Positions 1 through 11,914 of a stretch of 64,000 nt of DNA are shown piece by piece. Under the pieces are notes generated by a model. It was not told the DNA's origin and did no database searches. It worked only from the letters and a program-made list of their open reading frames with translations. The DNA comes from Flavobacterium crassostreae (GTDB lineage: Bacteria > Bacteroidota > Bacteroidia > Flavobacteriales > Flavobacteriaceae): NCBI RefSeq assembly GCF_001831475.1, contig NZ_CP017688.1, positions 1,736,001 through 1,800,000 on the forward strand, in the 5' to 3' direction. How positions within the stretch are numbered: position 1 is the stretch's first letter; each line of letters opens with the position of its first letter. Made by a program: the position numbers and the translations under genes.

Positions 1-1
1 A

Positions 2-121
2 CTAGTACTAAAAGATATTGAAGGAATAGGCATTATATATTTGGATGACAAAGATATTGTAAGGCACCGATTGGTCAAAAAAGTAATTGACGCCTATAAG
101 TATACCGAAAACCAAGGCTAA
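2..121 (+). CDS. phoH: PhoH-like ATPase, C-terminal end (partial)
   Basis: A reading frame open from the left window edge ends at TAA 119-121 and gives 39 residues. It contains GIGIIYLDDKDIVRHRLV, which matches the usual C-terminal end of PhoH-family cytoplasmic ATPases (YLDEKDVVRH-type motif followed by a short helix). Only the tail is present, so the Walker motifs cannot be checked. In flavobacteria phoH commonly lies just upstream of purC (known from the family); here an SDR gene and a HAD gene lie between them. A hairpin at 150-170 probably ends its transcript. Confidence 0.7.
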   Translation, partial: LVLKDIEGIGIIYLDDKDIVRHRLVKKVIDAYKYTENQG

Positions 122-149
122 TCCATAATACACATACTATGTTACTTTT

Positions 150-170
150 ACGACCCCAGCTAGGGGTCGT
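150..170 (+). terminator. Hairpin after phoH
   Basis: Perfect 8-bp inverted repeat (ACGACCCC / GGGGTCGT) with a 5-nt loop, 28 nt after the phoH stop. It has no clean T-run, so it may be a weak terminator or an RNA-stabilising stem. Confidence 0.5.
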
Positions 171-249
171 ATCTATTCCATACATGCAGCAGGATCAAAC
201 CAAACCATAACCTACACGTAGAACCAATAAATTTAAAAAAAAAGACCTA

Positions 250-1065
250 TTGAAAAATGTTATCATAACAGGAGCATCAGGAGGCATAGGGAAAGAAATG
301 GCCTTATACTTTGCTCAAAACGGTTGGAATGTGCTAGCCACAATGTTGTGCCTGAGTGACGCAACAGAACTACAAAACCAAAAAAACATCCATTGCTATG
401 TATTGGATGTAACTTGTTCCAAGAGTATCGCTGCCGCAAAAGAACAAATACTACAAGACTTTAAAACCATAGACGTAGTTGTCAATAATGCAGGAGTTGG
501 CTACCGTAGTTTTGTAGAACTATCCGAAGATTCTAAAATAGAAAATATAGTTGCCGTAAATTATCTAGGCGTAGTAAAAATGTGCCGCTCCTTTATTCCG
601 GTATTTAGAGCCCAACAAAGCGGTTGTTTTATCAATATAACTTCCATAGCAGGATTAGTAAATTTGCCATTAGGTAGTTTTTATCACTCCACAAAACATG
701 CTGTAGAGAGTTTTTCAGAATGCATGGCTTATGAATTAGCAAGCTTTAATATTAGCGTTTCTACGGTCCAATTTGGTAATACTCCTTCGGATTTCCAAAA
801 AAATGTTACCAAATCAGAACGATCCTCTTTGGATTGCTATAACCATTTAATGGACAAAATTAGCGCAGTTGTGGAGAATAAAACCAAAAAAAATAAAGAT
901 TTAAAACCCCAAATAATTAAAAAAATAGGCGCTATTGCAACCCATCCTCCAAAAAATTTTAAAAGATATACCATTGGTTTTGATGCTAATTTTTTAAATA
1001 TTGTAAGGTCCAACATAGGATACCGTTTGTTTGGTAGGCTAATCAAACGATGTGTTTTTAAATAA
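250..1065 (+). CDS. SDR-family oxidoreductase
   Basis: Cytoplasmic NAD(P)-dependent short-chain dehydrogenase/reductase of 271 aa, a little longer than the classical 250. Visible motifs are the Rossmann glycine motif TGASGGIG (residues 7-14), NNAG (79-82) and the catalytic Ser132, Tyr145 and Lys149 (YHSTK). The predicted start is TTG at 250, directly before the conserved KNVIITGASGGIG strand; no in-frame ATG is available there. The C-terminal ~80 residues are lysine-rich and lack any recognisable domain. The substrate cannot be inferred. It stands alone between phoH and a HAD phosphatase gene on the same strand, 124 nt upstream of the latter. Confidence 0.85.
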   Translation: MKNVIITGASGGIGKEMALYFAQNGWNVLATMLCLSDATELQNQKNIHCYVLDVTCSKSIAAAKEQILQDFKTIDVVVNNAGVGYRSFVELSEDSKIENIVAVNYLGVVKMCRSFIPVFRAQQSGCFINITSIAGLVNLPLGSFYHSTKHAVESFSECMAYELASFNISVSTVQFGNTPSDFQKNVTKSERSSLDCYNHLMDKISAVVENKTKKNKDLKPQIIKKIGAIATHPPKNFKRYTIGFDANFLNIVRSNIGYRLFGRLIKRCVFK

Positions 1066-1189
1066 AAAATGGTTGTTCCAGCGGAAGTAAAATTTAAGTT
1101 AAATTGCGGTAATGCCTTCCAAAGAGGTGATTTTTGGTTTTGTATTTGCTATCTAGTATAATTATAAAAAATAAATTTAAAAGTTATCC

Positions 1190-2041
1190 ATGAGTCTATT
1201 GCACAACATCAAAGTTATTATTACTGATTTAGACGGTACCTTGCTCCATACCAACCACCAGATATCGACTTACACCCGAGCTGTTTTTCAAGAACTATAC
1301 CAACAAGGTTATTTGATAATTGTAGCTACGGGTAGGCACCATATTGATGCTATGTCTTTGGTTGCAACACTCGGATTTCCGGTGTATTTAGTTAGCTCCA
1401 ACGGTGCCAGAATCCACAGTCCCGAAAAAGAACTTTTATTTTCATTTGATATAGCAAGTGATGCCATAAAATCAGTATTGCAATTAGGTATAGAGCCTGA
1501 GTTTACCACCGTATTATTTAAAGAAAAAGTTTGGCTAACCAACAAATCCAACCAAAAACTCAATAATTTTCAAAAAGAACTTCATTATCCGCCTGAAATA
1601 GTAGATTTTGACACCATCGAAGATTTTAAAGCCATCAAATTGTTTTTTACCCATGAGTGCCATGATAAATTGGTAGCACTAAAAAACCGTATTTTAGACA
1701 CACACCACACGCTTTTTAATCCTGCATTTAGTCTGCCTCTTTGCCTTGAATTTATGGATAAATCTATTGACAAAAAGCGGGCAATTGCTCAAATTTTGCA
1801 AAAAGAAGCAGTAGGTTTTCATCAAGCCATTTCCTTTGGAGATGGTTATAATGACGAACAGATGTTAAACGCAACCGCCAAGGGTTTGTTAATGGCTAAT
1901 GCCCCGGATAGTTTAAAAAAAACATTGTCCCATTTAGAGGTTATTGCTTCCAATGATCAGAACGGGGTAGCCCAATATTTGTCCAAAATGCTTTTAAAAA
2001 CCAAGCCTTCTAATTACGCCCAAGACGGTTTCTGTAATTAG
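1190..2041 (+). CDS. Cof-type HAD-superfamily IIB phosphatase
   Basis: Cytoplasmic HAD phosphatase of 283 aa, the typical Cof/YbiV length. Motif I is DLDGTLL with nucleophile Asp13 and acid/base Asp15; motif IV is GDGYND near residue 217, the Mg-binding signature of the Cof family. The type IIB cap lies between them. Such enzymes usually hydrolyse sugar phosphates, pyridoxal phosphate or FMN; the sequence does not show which. The start ATG at 1190 directly precedes the first beta-strand. It is followed after 100 nt by purC, which has its own promoter. Confidence 0.85.
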   Translation: MSLLHNIKVIITDLDGTLLHTNHQISTYTRAVFQELYQQGYLIIVATGRHHIDAMSLVATLGFPVYLVSSNGARIHSPEKELLFSFDIASDAIKSVLQLGIEPEFTTVLFKEKVWLTNKSNQKLNNFQKELHYPPEIVDFDTIEDFKAIKLFFTHECHDKLVALKNRILDTHHTLFNPAFSLPLCLEFMDKSIDKKRAIAQILQKEAVGFHQAISFGDGYNDEQMLNATAKGLLMANAPDSLKKTLSHLEVIASNDQNGVAQYLSKMLLKTKPSNYAQDGFCN

Positions 2042-2074
2042 AGGCTCTAAAAAGTGTGTATCGGCTAGCAATTC

Positions 2075-2107
2075 TTTGTTTTTCTGTCTAAAATAATCCT
2101 AAATTTG
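2075..2107 (+). promoter_or_regulatory. purC promoter (Bacteroidota type)
   Basis: TTTG at 2075-2078 and TAAATTTG at 2100-2107 are separated by 21 nt, fitting the -33 TTTG / -7 TAnnTTTG form used by Bacteroidota sigma-A. The -7 box lies 34 nt before the purC ATG. Prediction from motif only. Confidence 0.6.
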
Positions 2108-2141
2108 CACCCAAATAAATAACAACACAAGACTTATACTG

Positions 2142-3095
2142 ATGAGTAATACAATAACAACTACAAATTTTAATTTTCCGGGTCAAAAATCCGTTTATCG
2201 TGGTAAGGTAAGAGAGGTTTACAACATCAACGACGCTCTTTTGGTGATGGTTGCTACAGATAGATTATCGGCTTTTGATGTCGTTTTGCCCGAAGGCATT
2301 CCGTACAAAGGTCAAATTTTGAACCAAATTGCCACTAAATTCATGGAGCTTACTCAAGATATTGTTCCTAACTGGTTAATTGCAACTCCAGATCCTAGCG
2401 TTGCAGTAGGTCATTTATGTACCCCTTTTAAGGTAGAAATGGTAATACGTGGCTATCTTTCGGGACATGCTGCACGCGAGTACGCACTAGGCAAAAGAGA
2501 AATTTGCGGTGTGGCAATGCCCGAAGGTCTAAAAGAAAACGACCAATTTCCGGAACCAATTATAACTCCAACAACCAAGGCAGATAATGGGGATCATGAT
2601 GCCGATATTTCTCGCGAAGCTATTTTATCACAAGGTATTGTTAGCCAAGAAGATTACGAAGTTCTCGAAAAATATACCAGAGCTTTGTTTGAAAGAGGAA
2701 CTACCATTGCAGCCAGCCGTGGTTTGATATTGGTAGATACTAAATACGAGTTTGGAAAAACCAAAGAAGGCGTAATTGTTCTAATTGACGAAATTCATAC
2801 ACCAGATTCTTCTCGCTATTTTTATTCTGAAGGCTATGCAGAGCGTCAAGAAAGAGCCGAGGAGCAAAAACAACTATCCAAAGAGTTTGTGCGTAGATGG
2901 TTGATAGAAAATGGTTTTCAGGGAAAAGAAGGCCAGCAGATACCCGAAATGACTCCAGCGTATATTGACTCGGTTTCGGAACGATATATTGAATTGTATG
3001 AGAATATTCTGGGAGAGAAATTTGTAAAAGCAGATATTTCTAATATTAACCAACGGATTGAGAAAAACGTATTGGATTATTTAGCCAAACAATAG
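2142..3095 (+). CDS. purC: Phosphoribosylaminoimidazole-succinocarboxamide synthase
   Basis: SAICAR synthetase of purine biosynthesis: joins CAIR and aspartate using ATP. The 317-aa length fits the longer Bacteroidota/eukaryote-like PurC. Visible signatures are the N-terminal YRGKVREVY nucleotide-binding strand, [20 protein letters not shown], the RGYLSGHA segment and LVDTKYEFG near residue 200, with [13 protein letters not shown] downstream. The start ATG at 2142 lies 34 nt after a good -7 box. The gene is monocistronic: a strong hairpin terminator follows 26 nt after the stop and the next gene is convergent. No other pur genes lie nearby. Confidence 0.97.
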   Translation: MSNTITTTNFNFPGQKSVYRGKVREVYNINDALLVMVATDRLSAFDVVLPEGIPYKGQILNQIATKFMELTQDIVPNWLIATPDPSVAVGHLCTPFKVEMVIRGYLSGHAAREYALGKREICGVAMPEGLKENDQFPEPIITPTTKADNGDHDADISREAILSQGIVSQEDYEVLEKYTRALFERGTTIAASRGLILVDTKYEFGKTKEGVIVLIDEIHTPDSSRYFYSEGYAERQERAEEQKQLSKEFVRRWLIENGFQGKEGQQIPEMTPAYIDSVSERYIELYENILGEKFVKADISNINQRIEKNVLDYLAKQ

Positions 3096-3120
3096 CCAAA
3101 TAAATACGAGTCCATTAAAA

Positions 3121-3161
3121 AACCAAAAGCCGCAATTCGGACAGAATTGCGGCTTTTGGTT
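3121..3161. terminator. Bidirectional terminator between purC and the YjdF-like gene
   Basis: Perfect 18-bp inverted repeat (3121-3138 with 3144-3161) with a 5-nt loop; A-rich on the left and T-rich on the right, so it can act for purC and for the convergent gene at 3178-3783. Confidence 0.85.
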
Positions 3162-3177
3162 TAATATAACTAAAAAA

Positions 3178-3783
3178 TTAGACAACAGGAACCCTCAAGA
3201 GGTATTGGTCTTGAACTTTAGACAATAAAACCAATCCTGTTATGGCTCCAATGGCAGCAAAAAGCAGGTCCGATTGTGTGTCCCAGATATAGCCTTGTGT
3301 TCCTAAAAAAGCATCACTTTGGTCTCCTGTGATACTAGATACCAACCATTCTAGCAATTCGTAAGCCGCACTGATTGCCAACGCAATGGCAACAAGGATA
3401 AAGTTGAAAAAATGCTTGTTGCTAACCACTTTTTTGCGAATAAATAGCTCTCGAGTAATCATTGCAGGTACCAGACCTTGTGCAAAGTGGCCTAACTTGT
3501 CGTAATTGTTTCTACTTTGGTGGGCTATTTCTTGTATGTAATCAAAAAAAGGTACTTGTGCATAGGTATAATGACCTCCAATAAATAAGATTATGCAGTG
3601 TAGCAAAATCAAAAAGTAGGTAAAATTAGTAAACCTAAAGCTAGTAAAGGTGCATGCCAAAACAAGCAAACCAATAAGAGCTGGAATAATTTCTAAAAAA
3701 CAAGTAAATACTTCGTTGGGATTTATAATGGACCAGATAAAAAATCCAAAATACACAACAAGCATGAGATAAATAGTCTTCAT
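3178..3783 (-). CDS. YjdF-like DUF2238 inner-membrane protein
   Basis: Integral membrane protein of 201 aa with about six predicted helices: two near the N-terminus, then segments around residues 55-70, 125-145 and 165-185. It carries the conserved polar residues of the DUF2238/YjdF family: YDKLGHFAQG in the middle, AAYELLEW, and TQGYIWDTQSD near the C-terminus. Length matches the family. Function is unknown in the family; the buried Asp/Glu/His residues suggest a channel or enzyme, which is inference only. It shares a terminator with purC and is preceded by an interspersed repeat element. Confidence 0.85.
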   Translation of the reverse strand: MKTIYLMLVVYFGFFIWSIINPNEVFTCFLEIIPALIGLLVLACTFTSFRFTNFTYFLILLHCIILFIGGHYTYAQVPFFDYIQEIAHQSRNNYDKLGHFAQGLVPAMITRELFIRKKVVSNKHFFNFILVAIALAISAAYELLEWLVSSITGDQSDAFLGTQGYIWDTQSDLLFAAIGAITGLVLLSKVQDQYLLRVPVV

Positions 3784-3795
3784 TGGATTTTTTTT

Positions 3796-3880
3796 AGCCT
3801 TGATAGCAGCGATATCCTTTTTATGGTTTCTTTTTTTTAGAAACCATAAAAAGATAAAGCGGATAGCGAGAATAGCTCCT
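3796..3880 (-). repeat. Interspersed hairpin element, copy A
   Basis: Read on the minus strand it begins AGGAGCTATTCTCGCTATCC and ends AGGATATCGCTGCTATCAAG. Between these lies a perfect 15-bp stem (3817-3831 with 3839-3853). The end blocks match copies B (5740-5817), C (58993-59055), D (49102-49170) and E (15529-15596), while the central stem sequence is different in each. It sits between the M42 peptidase gene and the downstream YjdF-like gene. Confidence 0.75.
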
Positions 3881-3885
3881 AAAAT

Positions 3886-4974
3886 TTATTTAAAGTAAGA
3901 AAAACTTTCGTTGTTCTCTAGTTTTAAAAGGGTTTGGTAAATGAGCTGAATTACATTTTCAACATCCTCCCGATGCACCATCTCTACGGTGGTATGCATG
4001 TAGCGCAACGGCAAGGAGATCAACGCAGAGGCTACTCCGCCATTGCTGTAGGCAAAAGCATCGGTATCTGTGCCAGTAACGCGAGACGAAGCCAAACGCT
4101 GAAACGGAATGTTGTTTTGTTGGGCAGTGGTTAGGATCAACTCTCTTAAATTGTTTTGCACCGCAGGAGCATATGTAATTACGGGTCCATTGCCTATTTT
4201 AGTATCGCCTTCAATTTTCTTTTCAATCATGGGCGTGGTGGTGTCATGGCATACGTCGGTAACAATGGCCACGTTTGGTTTTATGGTTTGTGTGATCATT
4301 TCTGCACCACGTAGTCCTACTTCTTCTTGAACAGAATTGGTTATGTACAATCCAAAAGGCAATTTTATGTTGTTTTCGTGCAACAAACGCGCCACTTCGG
4401 CAATCATAAATCCGCCCATACGGTTGTCAATAGCACGGCATACAAATTTATTTTGGTTCAAAACCATAAATTCGTCTGGATACGTAACTACACAGCCTAC
4501 ATGCACCCCTAGTTTTTCTACCTCCTCTTTGCTTTGGCAGCCCAAATCAATAAAAATGTTACTGATAGAGGCATTTTCTTCCTTATCTCTATTGCGAGTA
4601 TGGATGGCAGGCCAACCAAAAACGCCTTTAACAATTCCTTTTTTAGTATGGATATCTACTCTTTTAGAAGGCGCTATTTGGTGGTCTGAGCCGCCGTTTC
4701 TGATAACATATATAAACCCCTCATCGGTAATGTAATTAACATACCACGAAATCTCATCGGCATGCCCTTCAATAACCACTTTATAAGGAGCATCCGGATT
4801 AATTACCCCTACAGCCGTACCATAAGTGTCCGTAATAAAGGTGTCCACGTAGGGTTTTAGGTACTCCATCCAAATTTTTTGCCCTGCAGCTTCAAAACCC
4901 GTAGGCGAAGCATTATTTAAGTATTTTTCTAAAAAGCTAATCGAAGATGGCTTTAATATAGATTGTGTGCTCAT
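3886..4974 (-). CDS. M42-family metallopeptidase (aminopeptidase)
   Basis: Cytoplasmic dinuclear-metal aminopeptidase of 362 aa, the usual size for M42 (FrvX/YsdC/PepA-type glutamyl aminopeptidases). All expected metal and catalytic residues are visible: His in GHADEI, bridging Asp in RAIDNR, the catalytic Glu and metal Glu in VQEEVGLRGA, Asp in VTDVCH, and the C-terminal His in RYMHTTVE. These enzymes trim peptides from the N-terminus as tetrahedral oligomers. It is divergent from the DUF4294 gene with about 80 nt between the start codons, which holds an inverted repeat. Substrate preference is not visible. Confidence 0.93.
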   Translation of the reverse strand: MSTQSILKPSSISFLEKYLNNASPTGFEAAGQKIWMEYLKPYVDTFITDTYGTAVGVINPDAPYKVVIEGHADEISWYVNYITDEGFIYVIRNGGSDHQIAPSKRVDIHTKKGIVKGVFGWPAIHTRNRDKEENASISNIFIDLGCQSKEEVEKLGVHVGCVVTYPDEFMVLNQNKFVCRAIDNRMGGFMIAEVARLLHENNIKLPFGLYITNSVQEEVGLRGAEMITQTIKPNVAIVTDVCHDTTTPMIEKKIEGDTKIGNGPVITYAPAVQNNLRELILTTAQQNNIPFQRLASSRVTGTDTDAFAYSNGGVASALISLPLRYMHTTVEMVHREDVENVIQLIYQTLLKLENNESFSYFK

Positions 4975-5027
4975 AAAAATATTTTTTGCTAAATTATAAA
5001 ATTGCTATTACAGTTGTACAATTAATA

Positions 5028-5050
5028 CCTAATTTTACATTAAAATTAGG
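5028..5050. promoter_or_regulatory. Inverted repeat in the M42/DUF4294 divergent region
   Basis: CCTAATTTT (5028-5036), 5-nt spacer, AAAATTAGG (5042-5050): a perfect 9-bp inverted repeat ending 4 nt before the DUF4294 ATG. It overlaps TAATTTTA, a near -7 box. It could be an operator or an RNA hairpin over the ribosome-binding site. Confidence 0.4.
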
Positions 5051-5054
5051 TCGG

Positions 5055-5732
5055 ATGAAATTTGTTGCCCCATTACTATTTTTGATTTTATCTCTTACTT
5101 GTTCCGCACAAGTACTAGCTGTAGATACCACCAGAACCTCCGTGATCATTGATGCAGACTACGATATAAAAAACGATACCATTGCATTAGACGAAATTGT
5201 GATATCCAAAGAAAAACTAGATCCCGAAGCCCAGAAACAATTTAGAGTTTTACAAAACAGAGTCTATAGAGTCTACCCATACGCCCAACTAGCAGCAGAA
5301 CGCCTAGTGTTGCTCCATAAAGGAATGGCAAGCTTAAACACCCAAAAAGAAAAGAAAAGATACTTTAAAATAGTCGAAAACTATCTCACCCAAGAATTCG
5401 AGGCCAAGCTCAAAAAATTGTCCCGTAGCCAAGGCAGAATACTCGTCAAATTAATACACCGCCAAACCGGTAGCACCACCTTCGAACTCATAAAAAACCT
5501 AAAAAGCGGATGGAAAGCCTTTTGGTCCAACACCACAGCAAGTATATTTGACATCGATTTAAAATCAAAATACGCCCCCTACCAAGTAAACGAAGATTAT
5601 TTGATCGAAACCATTCTGCAAGAAGCCTTCGAAAACGGAAGACTACAAAACCACCCATCCACAAACCCAATAGACATAGACCGCTTAAATACACTCTGGC
5701 GCACCAAATCCGAGAATCCATCCTTACCATAA
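5055..5732 (+). CDS. DUF4294 domain protein, exported
   Basis: A 225-aa flavobacterial protein of unknown function. I place the start at ATG 5055 rather than the longer in-frame ATG at 4986, because residues 1-19 then form a clean signal peptide (MKFVAPLLFLILSLTCSAQ). The mature part carries the DUF4294 core: RVYRVYPYAQLAAERL, a charged helix with KKRYFKIVENYLTQEF, then RQTGSTTFELI and a tail ending in YLIETILQEAF. It is divergent from the M42 gene, a pairing I recall from other flavobacteria. An interspersed repeat begins 8 nt after its stop. Confidence 0.85.
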   Translation: MKFVAPLLFLILSLTCSAQVLAVDTTRTSVIIDADYDIKNDTIALDEIVISKEKLDPEAQKQFRVLQNRVYRVYPYAQLAAERLVLLHKGMASLNTQKEKKRYFKIVENYLTQEFEAKLKKLSRSQGRILVKLIHRQTGSTTFELIKNLKSGWKAFWSNTTASIFDIDLKSKYAPYQVNEDYLIETILQEAFENGRLQNHPSTNPIDIDRLNTLWRTKSENPSLP

Positions 5733-5739
5733 AAAAACA

Positions 5740-5817
5740 AGGAGCTATTTCCTGCTATCCGCTACAATCTACCTCGCCGAACCCCGTCTCGGCAGGATTT
5801 CCACTACTATCAGGGCT
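5740..5817 (+). repeat. Interspersed hairpin element, copy B
   Basis: Begins AGGAGCTATTTCCTGCTATC and ends AGGATTTCCACTACTATCAG. The central part (about 5771-5795) forms an imperfect CCTCGCCGA/TCTCGGCAGG stem unrelated in sequence to the stem of copy A. It lies between the DUF4294 stop and the rRNA leader. Confidence 0.75.
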
Positions 5818-6047
5818 AGGAGAGCGGCGTCCCAAAGCTAATCTCATTCCAAAGTTAAGCCTACCTATATATAAAGAAAACAGATACACCTGCAAAAAAC
5901 AACCACCAAACCCCTAAAACCGGCAGAATAACCGCAAAGAAGATAGCAAAGACCTATAAAAGCAACAAAGAAGCATTTGTATAGAATTAAAAACAAAGCA
6001 GTTAGCGATTCTTATTAAGAAAAGGTAAATAAAAGGTAAAAAAAGTA
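5818..6047. other. Intergenic stretch before the rRNA promoters
   Basis: A-rich on the plus strand, with no convincing ORF, no tRNA-like fold and no -7 box. It separates repeat copy B from the first rRNA promoter. Confidence 0.5.
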
Positions 6048-6077
6048 TTGATTAACCGAAAAAAGGCGGTAGTTTTG
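6048..6077 (+). promoter_or_regulatory. rRNA operon promoter P1
   Basis: TTG (6048-6050), 19 nt, TAGTTTTG (6070-6077), then CACCCGC at the presumed start of transcription. Full fit to the Bacteroidota -33/-7 form. Confidence 0.65.
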
Positions 6078-6166
6078 CACCCGCAACAAGAAACAAGTTC
6101 TTTCAAATACTGGCAAGCACACGAAATCAAGACGAAAATTTATTTTTCAAAAAAGAGTTCAAAAGC

Positions 6167-6197
6167 TTGTGAGAATTAAAGCAAAAGTTTACATTTG
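6167..6197 (+). promoter_or_regulatory. rRNA operon promoter P2
   Basis: TTG (6167-6169), 20 nt, TACATTTG (6190-6197), then CACCCCGC. About 120 nt after P1 and with the same start-site context. Confidence 0.65.
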
Positions 6198-6337
6198 CAC
6201 CCCGCAAACAAAGTTCATCGAACACTTTTTTAGATAAGAGTTAAGTGAGATAAAACAAGCGACGTTATTTGACATACTGCTAAGAGAAATAGAGAAAAAA
6301 TTAAAAAATTATTTTTTAAAAAAACCTCAAAATTTTC

Positions 6338-6368
6338 TTGCCAGTTACCAAAACAAGTTGTAGTTTTG
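6338..6368 (+). promoter_or_regulatory. rRNA operon promoter P3
   Basis: TTG (6338-6340), 20 nt, TAGTTTTG (6361-6368), then CACCCGC. Identical in its -7 and start region to P1; about 200 nt before the 16S 5' end. Confidence 0.65.
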
Positions 6369-6481
6369 CACCCGCTTCGAGAGTCACGAAAATTGACCGA
6401 CGAAACGAGAAACAAGATAAGACACGTTCCTAGACATATTGAATTGACAGCCGTTTTAAGAGAGATCTTAAGACAAAGAAT

Positions 6482-6506
6482 AAGAGTAATAGAAATGCAA
6501 GCATAA
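6482..6506 (+). other. 16S processing stem, 5' arm
   Basis: AAGAGTAATA (6482-6491) and AAGCATAA (6499-6506) are complementary to TATTACTCTT (8154-8163) and TTATGCTT (8139-8146) after the 16S gene. This would form the long precursor stem cut by RNase III. Pairing was read by eye. Confidence 0.6.
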
Positions 6507-6564
6507 AAAAGAACCAATAGATCTTCAGTCAAAAATAAATAGCTTAGAGATAAGCAAACAATAT

Positions 6565-8078
<1,514 letters not shown>

Positions 8079-8138
8079 CTAGAGCCTTAGTGTTAGCGCA
8101 AGCACGCTAGGGAAAGAGACGAAAAGAGAAGTTGGTCA

Positions 8139-8163
8139 TTATGCTTAAAGTTTTATTACTCTT
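8139..8163 (+). other. 16S processing stem, 3' arm
   Basis: TTATGCTT and TATTACTCTT pair with the leader at 6482-6506, enclosing the 16S gene. Confidence 0.6.
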
Positions 8164-8207
8164 GCTGTTAATTTAAAAAAAAGAACAAATAATTTAAGAA
8201 TGAAGAG

Positions 8208-8281
8208 TGTCTCGTAGCTCAGCTGGTTAGAGTACTACACTGATAATGTAGGGGTCGACAGTTCGAGTCTGTCCGAGACAA
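8208..8281 (+). tRNA. tRNA-Ile (GAU)
   Basis: Cloverleaf of 74 nt. Acceptor TGTCTCG pairs perfectly with CGAGACA; the anticodon arm CTACA-CTGATAA-TGTAG gives anticodon GAU; the T-loop is GTTCGAG. Discriminator A at 8281. CCA is not encoded. Standard position in the 16S-23S spacer. Confidence 0.97.
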
Positions 8282-8375
8282 CAATTTAGGATTAGTTATA
8301 TATAAGGAAATTTTAGAAGTATGAGTATGAATACCTTAATTCAAAATTCAACATTCATAATTTAAGATTAGAAAT

Positions 8376-8449
8376 GGGGGATTAGCTCAGCTGGCTAGAG
8401 CGCCTGCCTTGCACGCAGGAGGTCAACGGTTCGACTCCGTTATTCTCCA
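8376..8449 (+). tRNA. tRNA-Ala (UGC)
   Basis: Cloverleaf of 74 nt. Acceptor GGGGGAT pairs with ATTCTCC using two G-U pairs; the anticodon arm CCTGC-CTTGCAC-GCAGG gives UGC; the T-loop is GTTCGAC. Discriminator A at 8449, CCA not encoded. Second tRNA of the 16S-23S spacer. Confidence 0.97.
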
Positions 8450-8476
8450 CAATTCCGAAAGGAAAAAAGTTCATTG

Positions 8477-8490
8477 ACATATTGAGATAA
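8477..8490 (+). other. 23S processing stem, 5' arm
   Basis: ACATATTGAGATAA is complementary, with one mismatch, to TTATCTCAGTATGT at 11511-11524 downstream of 23S, forming the precursor stem of 23S. The related words TTGACATACTG (6269-6279) and GACATATTGA (6433-6442) also occur in the 16S leader. Confidence 0.6.
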
Positions 8491-8574
8491 GAAAATATTA
8501 CAAGTAGAAAGCGTTTTTTACTATTAGTAGTAAAAGACAAAAAAAACGGTCTTAATTAATTTTAAGATTGGTAC

Positions 8575-11455
<2,881 letters not shown>

Positions 11456-11510
11456 CACCCTTTCCAGCCTCGTAAGAGGCTGGGGAAACTTTCTAATTAT
11501 ATTTTTTTCT

Positions 11511-11524
11511 TTATCTCAGTATGT
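11511..11524 (+). other. 23S processing stem, 3' arm
   Basis: TTATCTCAGTATGT pairs with 8477-8490. A shorter stem-loop (TTTCCAGCCTC / GAGGCTGGGGAAA, 11461-11488) follows the mature 23S end directly. Confidence 0.55.
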
Positions 11525-11583
11525 TACGATATTCTGTAATGTTTATTAGCACCATGCTAATTTACCCATTGCAAAGCGACCTT

Positions 11584-11690
11584 AAGGTGGTTATTGCGGC
11601 GGGGCTCACCTCTTCCCATCCCGAACAGAGAAGTTAAGCCCGCCTGCGCAGATGGTACTGCAGTTATGTGGGAGAGTATGTCGTCGCCTT
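11584..11690 (+). rRNA. 5S ribosomal RNA
   Basis: About 107 nt. Helix I pairs AAGGTGG (11584-11590) with TCGCCTT (11684-11690). The conserved CCCGAACAGAGAAGTTAAGC block lies at 11620-11639. It ends 8 nt before the operon terminator. Confidence 0.95.
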
Positions 11691-11698
11691 TCTTTATG

Positions 11699-11735
11699 GA
11701 ACCCCAACTTGTAAAAGTTGGGGTTCTTTTTTTTT
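11699..11735 (+). terminator. rRNA operon terminator
   Basis: Perfect 12-bp stem (11699-11710 with 11715-11726), GTAA tetraloop, followed by an uninterrupted T-run to 11735. Textbook intrinsic terminator. Confidence 0.95.
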
Positions 11736-11785
11736 ATAGGCACCAGGTGTCGGCTAAAAAGCCTCGATCTGTCGCCTTTCTTTTT

Positions 11786-11820
11786 AAAAAACCCTTATCC
11801 TAATCGGATAAGGGTTTTTT
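11786..11820 (+). terminator. Second terminator hairpin after the rRNA operon
   Basis: Perfect 15-bp stem (11786-11800 with 11806-11820), 5-nt loop and T-rich right arm. It is preceded at 11771-11783 by a 13-nt copy of the 5S 3' end and its downstream flank (also at 11683-11695), so it may be the tail of a lost second 5S-terminator unit. Confidence 0.75.
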
Positions 11821-11914
11821 GTTTTATATCTAAAACCCATTGGATCCAATTTAGTTGGTCTTAAAAAGAACAAGGATCAATGGATCAAGTCTAAAACCTG
11901 TGGAGCAGCAAAAA

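Noticed and set aside
4109..4735. Plus-strand frames opposite the M42 peptidase gene
   Set aside because: Antisense shadows of a gene with all catalytic residues intact.
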